A stretch of 64,000 nt of DNA from Caryophanales bacterium UBA4694 (GTDB taxonomy: Bacteria; Bacillota_I; Bacilli_A; RFN20; CAG-288): contig DHKM01000005.1 in NCBI GenBank assembly GCA_002404835.1, positions 6,381 through 70,380 on the forward strand. Direction: 5' to 3'. A program made the translations under genes and the position numbers. The notes under the pieces are model-generated. The model searched no databases and had not been told where the DNA came from. It saw only the letters and a program-made list of their open reading frames with translations. Below are positions 60,801-64,000 of the stretch, piece after piece (the stretch's first letter is position 1; each line of letters starts with the position of its first letter).

Positions 60801-60942
60801 AATCGGTGTATTGGCTGCTACTGTATTGTGGGGCGGCTTGTGTGTCTATCTTACTATCAAGAGAAACAAGCAACAGTTTTCTGTGACGATTAATGGCAAT
60901 AAAGAAGATGAAGGTTCTATAAACAATTCCGATAAGAAATAA
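57883..60942 (+). CDS. membrane-anchored permuted GH3 glycosidase (GH3-3)
   Basis: This 1019-residue enzyme has the same plan as GH3-1: an N-terminal membrane helix (about residues 11-34), GH3_C with candidate acid/base Glu210 in RIGGESYDL, a fibronectin-like domain (about 425-550), the GH3_N barrel (about 650-945, GRNFEYYSEDP, LKHFAVNEQE, nucleophile Asp893 in ICDF) and a C-terminal helix (about 965-990) with a charged tail. Termini inside and barrel outside would give double anchoring. Eighteen bases after the lipoprotein gene, with AAGGAG before the ATG, so it is the third gene of the operon. Substrate not resolvable; beta-glucosides or beta-xylosides fit the family. Confidence 0.92.
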   Translation: MKNFFKSTLSKVWVIVCSILNVVLITANILGQFGLHDLFVNVLGKRSTSVFGDGIYYESDYENKDDSFEKSNKINEEINEEGITLLKNKNNALPLKKGSKVSVFGKNSVNLAYGGSGSGAFEVTDETPTLYQSLEQAGFEYNPKLKKFYDTKGKSGQGRPKSPTLDNGRNTIAGFATGETPYSSYTEEIKSSYQQYHDAAIVVFSRIGGESYDLPRTMKDTDGALDEKDHYLELDKNEQELLVNVCNSFDKVVIIINSSTQMELGFLDEINDNDDTLVPGMENIHDKIQACVWIGGPGYSGILALGRVLNGDVTPSGKTVDTYQRDFTKDPTYQNFADNLVNNGNTYLISDGTKPSVTEHYVDYEEGIYLGYRYYETRGKGDENWYKDNVVYPFGYGLSYTSFEWKLKDASFKSGEELSWDGENDKDFSVTVSVKNTGTVYSGKDVVEVYLSAPYKDGGIEKPAVQLVGFAKTPLLAPGQEEDVEVKFSGYDFASYDYNDANQNGFRGYELDSGEYRVQIMKNAHESVIERSFNLKDPVRYEKDKTTKNKVENRFDDVSFEEKYGMESVLSRKDFDGTFPKNEVLSGSDAERTITPEFHAKITSKETNNPIVNDTTIEMPTQADVGSPSGTMQIFNMIEHDAEDKVVRDSEGTIVVDYDDERWDEYLDLLTTDEMMNFIMKGNFQTTALPSIGLLDAFATDGPVGFVFFMAAIKDQSPVYKTCSYASECVIAATWNVDLAKKMGVSIGNEAIIGNERADGRPYSGWYAPAVNLHRTPFGGRNFEYYSEDPVLSGKLACEVIKGARSKGVYCHLKHFAVNEQETNRSGVCTWLTEQSLRELYLKPFEMAVKDGGTLAIMSSFNRIGTTWTGGDYRLLTSILRNEWGFKGMVICDFNTEPFMDTRQMAYAGGDLNLATLPSPWKATTAQDLTILRQCTKNIIYTTARSNAMNGCGEGGYYVTYYAWWEVLLFFLEIGVLAATVLWGGLCVYLTIKRNKQQFSVTINGNKEDEGSINNSDKK

Positions 60943-60964
60943 TAAAGTAAACCATAGATGATTG

Positions 60965-61008
60965 AAGACCTTTGGGAAATTTTCCTGAAGGTCTTTTCCT
61001 TTTTTTTT
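60965..61008 (+). terminator. terminator of the GH3-2/lipoprotein/GH3-3 operon
   Basis: AAGACCTT/AAGGTCTT with inner GGAAA/TTTCC pairing, followed by long T runs. It lies 22 bases beyond the GH3-3 stop and separates it from the esterase promoter. Confidence 0.85.
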
Positions 61009-61018
61009 GGTCAAAATG

Positions 61019-61085
61019 ATTTTGGGCCGATTTTGACGGCAAGTATGACAAATGATTGTAAGCGGTATCATAAAGCTGATAAATT
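61019..61085 (+). promoter_or_regulatory. bipartite element copy A, cre site and promoter of the esterase
   Basis: ATTTTGGG (61019-61026), 15 bases, AGTATGACA (61042-61050). Five bases later is TTGTAA (61056-61061) as -35 and a TAAATT-like -10 near 61080-61085. TGTAAGCGGTATCA at 61057-61070 fits the CcpA operator consensus TGWAANCGNTNWCA without mismatch and overlaps the -35, so repression would block polymerase. Confidence 0.75.
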
Positions 61086-61144
61086 AGTTGCAGATTTTAT
61101 TGTGAGCTTTCAATCTTATGCATGGAAGCCCAAGAAAGGAACTT

Positions 61145-63460
61145 ATGAAAAACAAGAAAATCTGTTTACTTACTCTGCTTTGTGTGTTGGGTATGACAGG
61201 CTGTAAGCCGGCAAGCGGTTCGGCTTCCACTTCTCCGTCCAATAATTCCAAGCCGTCCGATTCCGTGGTATCCAAAGTCTCCAATCGTGGTTCAGAGAGT
61301 GCGACTAAGAACTCGAAGACTACGTCAAAACCGAATCCATCTACCCCATCTACTCCATCTATCGGATCTTCTGTAGTCCAGAGCCCGATCGAGCTGACTG
61401 CGGATGCCGTTGAGGCTTTTGTCGGTGAGGCAATCACGCTTACTGTTTCTGTCGATGGCGCATCTCTTTCTGTTTCCGATACTACTGTTGCTAATCTTGA
61501 TTCGGCAAAAAAGACTGTTACCGGTCTTAAGCCGGGAAGCGTTACTGTGACTGCCAGCAAGGTAGGTTATCTTGATGCTTCTCTTGTTTTGACTTTCAAG
61601 GAAAAGATTGTCATTCCGAGTGTTCAGAAACTAGAATGGGAGGATGCTACTCATTATTCCGACTCCGGTACTTGGGGAGGAGGTTGGAGTGAACCTCTGG
61701 ATTCTCCGGTCATGACAGAATATGCACAGGCGAGCAATGGAAAGTATGTTGGCGATCTTGTGGCCGGCAATATCGAAACGCTCAACTTCAATGCCAGTTC
61801 AGATGCGGTATTCGATATCGGATTTACGTTTGCTTCTACTATTGCGGACTATTCTGCTTATCCCGAAGTCAATATGATGGATATGAATCTCTCCACCTAT
61901 GTGACGATGTCGCTTAACGGAAAGGAACTTGATATTTCTTCTTTGACTCTTCCCGGAAGTTCCGGAACCAATTACTATAATTTCGTCGAAGTGAAGCTGA
62001 AGAATGTCCATGTTACAAAAGGGAAGAATGCTCTTGAACTTTCGGTCAAAGGTCAGCAGGGTCCTAATCTTGACTATACTACTTTCTATGGTAATGGAGC
62101 ATTGATTACTCTTGCCGAAGGTGAGAAGGCACCTGAATATGAAAGCATTGGTTCTTATACTTATTTTGTCGATGGATATGAGTGGGGACCCGGCGTCAAG
62201 GAAGTGATGATCGATTTTGGAGAAGGAAATGATGTTTCTGCCTCTTCTCTTTCTACAGACCTTTTCCAGGTCAAGACCACAGGTCAGGAAAAGAAGGAAC
62301 GGACGATCACTGATATCTATCTTTGTGATGAGAATGGAAACAAGACCCAGGAAACATCCGGAAGAAGAATCGGTATTGAGATGTCTTTGGATGTCACCTG
62401 GACTAGTTATGGCTCTTTCGGATTCAATTCCTATAATGGATGCAATCCGTTCAGCTACAATCAGCAGACGACAATGAACAATTGGGATGATACGTATGGT
62501 TTCTCCATCAAGCAGAAGAAGTCTTCTAGTCTGAAAATCGGTTCTGAGACATATTCCGGAGAAAAGCTGGTTTCTGTTGAGACTATGTCGCAGAAGGTCA
62601 TCCGTGCCACAAAAAACTGGACGGAGAAGAGAACCAATACCAGTGATGGCAAGACTTTGACTTATAAGGCATTCGAGACTTCCGATCTGAAGAACGATGG
62701 CAAGAAGAATTCCCTGATTATCTGGCTTCATGGACAAGGTGAAGGCGGAACGGATCCGGATATTGCACTTCTTGGTAATGATGTTACCAATCTTGGCGAA
62801 GACAAGATCCAGTCCTATTTCAAGAAGGATGGCGAAAAGGGTGCCTATGTTCTTGCTGTTCAGACTCCGACCATGTGGATGGATGATGGAACCGGAAAGA
62901 ACCATGGAGGTATCCAGAGATCCATCTATACAAAGGTGTTGAAATCCACAATCGACAAGTATCTTACGGAAAATACAGATATCGACAAGAATAGGATCTA
63001 TATCGGAGGATGCTCCAACGGTGGCTATATGACCATGAATATGATCATGGAATATCCAAGCTTCTTTGCTGCTGCCTATCCGGTCTGTGAAGCTTATAAG
63101 GATGCGAACATCACTGATGCAGATATCAATCTGATCAAGAATGTTCCGACTTGGTTTGTGGCATCTGCTGATGATACTACTGTGAATCCGAATGATTTTG
63201 TCGTTCCGACTTATAAGAGACTCAAGGAAGCCGGAAACACGAATGCACATTTTTCCTTCTTTGAACATGTTTATGGAGAAGATTCCGGAAAGAAGGTTCA
63301 GTATATGGGACATTTCTCCTGGATTTATTTGTTCCGTGACGAGGTAAGCAAGGATCAGAAAGATTATCATTCCGTCAGTGCACCATCAACGGAAGATGTC
63401 ATGGTAAATGGTAAGAAAGCTGGATTCTTCGAATGGCTCAGTAGTCAGAAGAAGGCATAG
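61145..63460 (+). CDS. surface esterase lipoprotein (alpha/beta hydrolase with Ig and CBM-like domains)
   Basis: The 771-residue lipoprotein has lipobox LGMTGC (Cys about residue 19), a Ser/Thr/Pro-rich linker (about 25-85), a Big_2-type Ig domain (about 88-160), a carbohydrate-binding-like domain (QKLEWEDATHYSDSG, about 162-325), a second beta domain, and a C-terminal alpha/beta hydrolase (about 515-771). The triad is visible: Ser624 in GGCSNGGYM, Asp677 in ASADDTTV and His723 in GHFSW. It resembles PHB-depolymerase/feruloyl-type esterases (CE1-like), so removal of acyl or feruloyl groups from glycans is likely. AAGGA lies four bases before ATG 61145. Monocistronic. Confidence 0.82.
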   Translation: MKNKKICLLTLLCVLGMTGCKPASGSASTSPSNNSKPSDSVVSKVSNRGSESATKNSKTTSKPNPSTPSTPSIGSSVVQSPIELTADAVEAFVGEAITLTVSVDGASLSVSDTTVANLDSAKKTVTGLKPGSVTVTASKVGYLDASLVLTFKEKIVIPSVQKLEWEDATHYSDSGTWGGGWSEPLDSPVMTEYAQASNGKYVGDLVAGNIETLNFNASSDAVFDIGFTFASTIADYSAYPEVNMMDMNLSTYVTMSLNGKELDISSLTLPGSSGTNYYNFVEVKLKNVHVTKGKNALELSVKGQQGPNLDYTTFYGNGALITLAEGEKAPEYESIGSYTYFVDGYEWGPGVKEVMIDFGEGNDVSASSLSTDLFQVKTTGQEKKERTITDIYLCDENGNKTQETSGRRIGIEMSLDVTWTSYGSFGFNSYNGCNPFSYNQQTTMNNWDDTYGFSIKQKKSSSLKIGSETYSGEKLVSVETMSQKVIRATKNWTEKRTNTSDGKTLTYKAFETSDLKNDGKKNSLIIWLHGQGEGGTDPDIALLGNDVTNLGEDKIQSYFKKDGEKGAYVLAVQTPTMWMDDGTGKNHGGIQRSIYTKVLKSTIDKYLTENTDIDKNRIYIGGCSNGGYMTMNMIMEYPSFFAAAYPVCEAYKDANITDADINLIKNVPTWFVASADDTTVNPNDFVVPTYKRLKEAGNTNAHFSFFEHVYGEDSGKKVQYMGHFSWIYLFRDEVSKDQKDYHSVSAPSTEDVMVNGKKAGFFEWLSSQKKA

Positions 63461-63478
63461 GAAATTGTAGAGAATATG

Positions 63479-63507
63479 GGCAGTCCGATGTTTGCGGACT
63501 GCCTTTT
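63479..63507 (+). terminator. terminator of the esterase
   Basis: GGCAGTCCG/CGGACTGCC, a perfect 9-base stem with a 7-base loop, followed by TTTT. Confidence 0.88.
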
Positions 63508-63603
63508 GAATTGTTGATAAACGTTATAGACATGGGCGTTTGCTTGGATTATACTTTTTGTGATTTATGGAAATGATGAATTTCCTTTTCATCGGAGGGG
63601 AAA

Positions 63604-64000
63604 ATGGCTGAGATTCAAAGATTTTGTCCGAATTGCGGACATCCGGTTGAACCGACGGATGATTTCTGCCCGTTCTGCGGAAAGAAGCTGTCTGATGTTG
63701 ACGAACATAAGATGACCGGAGAAAAGAAAAAGAAGAGAGAATCGACTGAATCTTTCTCGGTAGACGGAAGAACGGTCTCCAATATGTCTTTTGTTGCTTT
63801 AGGACTTGGCATTGCTGCGTTTCTGGTTCCCTATGGTGGATTGGTCTGTGCAATTCTTGCGATTGTCTTCGGAAACCAATACCGCAAGCAGAATAGTTAC
63901 GCCAATGTCGGATTTGTTCTTGGCATTGTTGCCTGCGTTGTGGTTGTGTTGTATACGATAATTTCCATTATTCTGTTCAGCGGAGTGATGAATGGAATCA
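63604..64000 (+). CDS. zinc-ribbon membrane protein (cut by window end)
   Basis: At least 132 residues are visible and the frame is open at the window end. The N-terminus is a zinc ribbon (FCPNCGHPVEPTDDFCPFCGKKL, Cys pairs 8/11 and 23/26), followed by a charged linker (GEKKKKRESTES) and two membrane helices (about residues 60-88 and 102-128) in a DUF4190-like pattern. GGAGGGG lies five bases before the start. Function unknown; such proteins are common in Gram-positives. Confidence 0.78.
   Translation, partial: MAEIQRFCPNCGHPVEPTDDFCPFCGKKLSDVDEHKMTGEKKKKRESTESFSVDGRTVSNMSFVALGLGIAAFLVPYGGLVCAILAIVFGNQYRKQNSYANVGFVLGIVACVVVVLYTIISIILFSGVMNGI

Noticed and set aside
58990..61071. Long open frame (693 codons) on the minus strand, antisense to GH3-3
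   Set aside because: It mirrors the GH3-3 gene, has no recognisable domain and no binding site. Codon bias in the sense gene leaves few stops on the other strand; similar antisense frames occur opposite GH3-2, the esterase, nifJ, gyrB and serS.
1..64000. CRISPR arrays, insertion sequences, prophage and tRNA/rRNA genes
   Set aside because: I looked for regularly spaced repeats, transposase motifs, integrases and tRNA T-loop sequences and found none.

Overview
The window looks like a chromosome segment from an uncultured, anaerobic, low-to-mid-GC Firmicute of the Bacilli / Erysipelotrichales / RF39-like part of the tree, probably from a gut or rumen. The evidence is Gram-positive style lipoproteins and cytoplasmic-membrane anchors with no outer-membrane genes, RNase M5, DegV, AgrA/AgrC-like LytTR/GHKL signalling, the non-mevalonate enzyme IspE, a pyruvate:ferredoxin oxidoreductase, and charged N-terminal extensions on NusG, GyrA and GyrB. 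TGA is used as a stop codon, so the mycoplasma code does not apply. The exact taxon cannot be fixed from the window.

Layout. 1-5.6 kb: a heterodimeric ABC exporter (first subunit cut by the window edge), thiN, a Sel1-like protein, ispE and prs. 6.1-11.8 kb: accessory locus 1, a membrane-anchored permuted GH3 enzyme with a 4-TM partner and a GHKL/LytTR two-component system. 12-18.6 kb: the conserved block rsmA-rnmV-tatD-mnmE-jag-yidC-rnpA-rpmH, all on the minus strand, followed by a parS site. 18.6-28.9 kb: small membrane and regulatory proteins, a ROK-like kinase, pdxK, two PfkB kinases, rpmG-secE-nusG, a diguanylate cyclase, a DUF5662 protein and a secreted papain-like protein with a small membrane partner. 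28.9-34.4 kb: an AlbA_2/Schlafen-type regulator behind six tandem palindromic sites, a MATE exporter, serS and a putative glycosyltransferase. 34.4-40.6 kb: yaaA-recF-gyrB-gyrA. 40.8-48.7 kb: a membrane protein, an MFS transporter with an ArsR-type metal sensor, DegV and nifJ. 48.8-63.5 kb: accessory locus 2, with a GHKL/LytTR two-component system, a third LytTR regulator whose receiver has lost its phosphorylation residues, two more permuted GH3 enzymes, an InlB-repeat lipoprotein and an esterase lipoprotein. A zinc-ribbon membrane protein runs off the right end.

The two halves of the usual origin cluster (rpmH side and recF-gyr side) are both present, but dnaA and dnaN are in neither place. 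Gene orientation changes from mostly minus to mostly plus near 41.6-41.8 kb.

The most interesting part is accessory locus 2. Three promoters, for the pseudo-receiver LytTR gene, the GH3/lipoprotein/GH3 operon and the esterase, carry the same 32-bp bipartite element, ATTTTGGG-N15-WGTATGACA. In each case it ends five bases before the inferred -35 position. CcpA cre-like sites lie next to the two enzyme promoters and at the GH3 promoter of locus 1. I read this as a two-component, glucose-repressible regulon for cell-surface oligosaccharide degradation, present twice in paralogous form. The substrate cannot be told from sequence alone.
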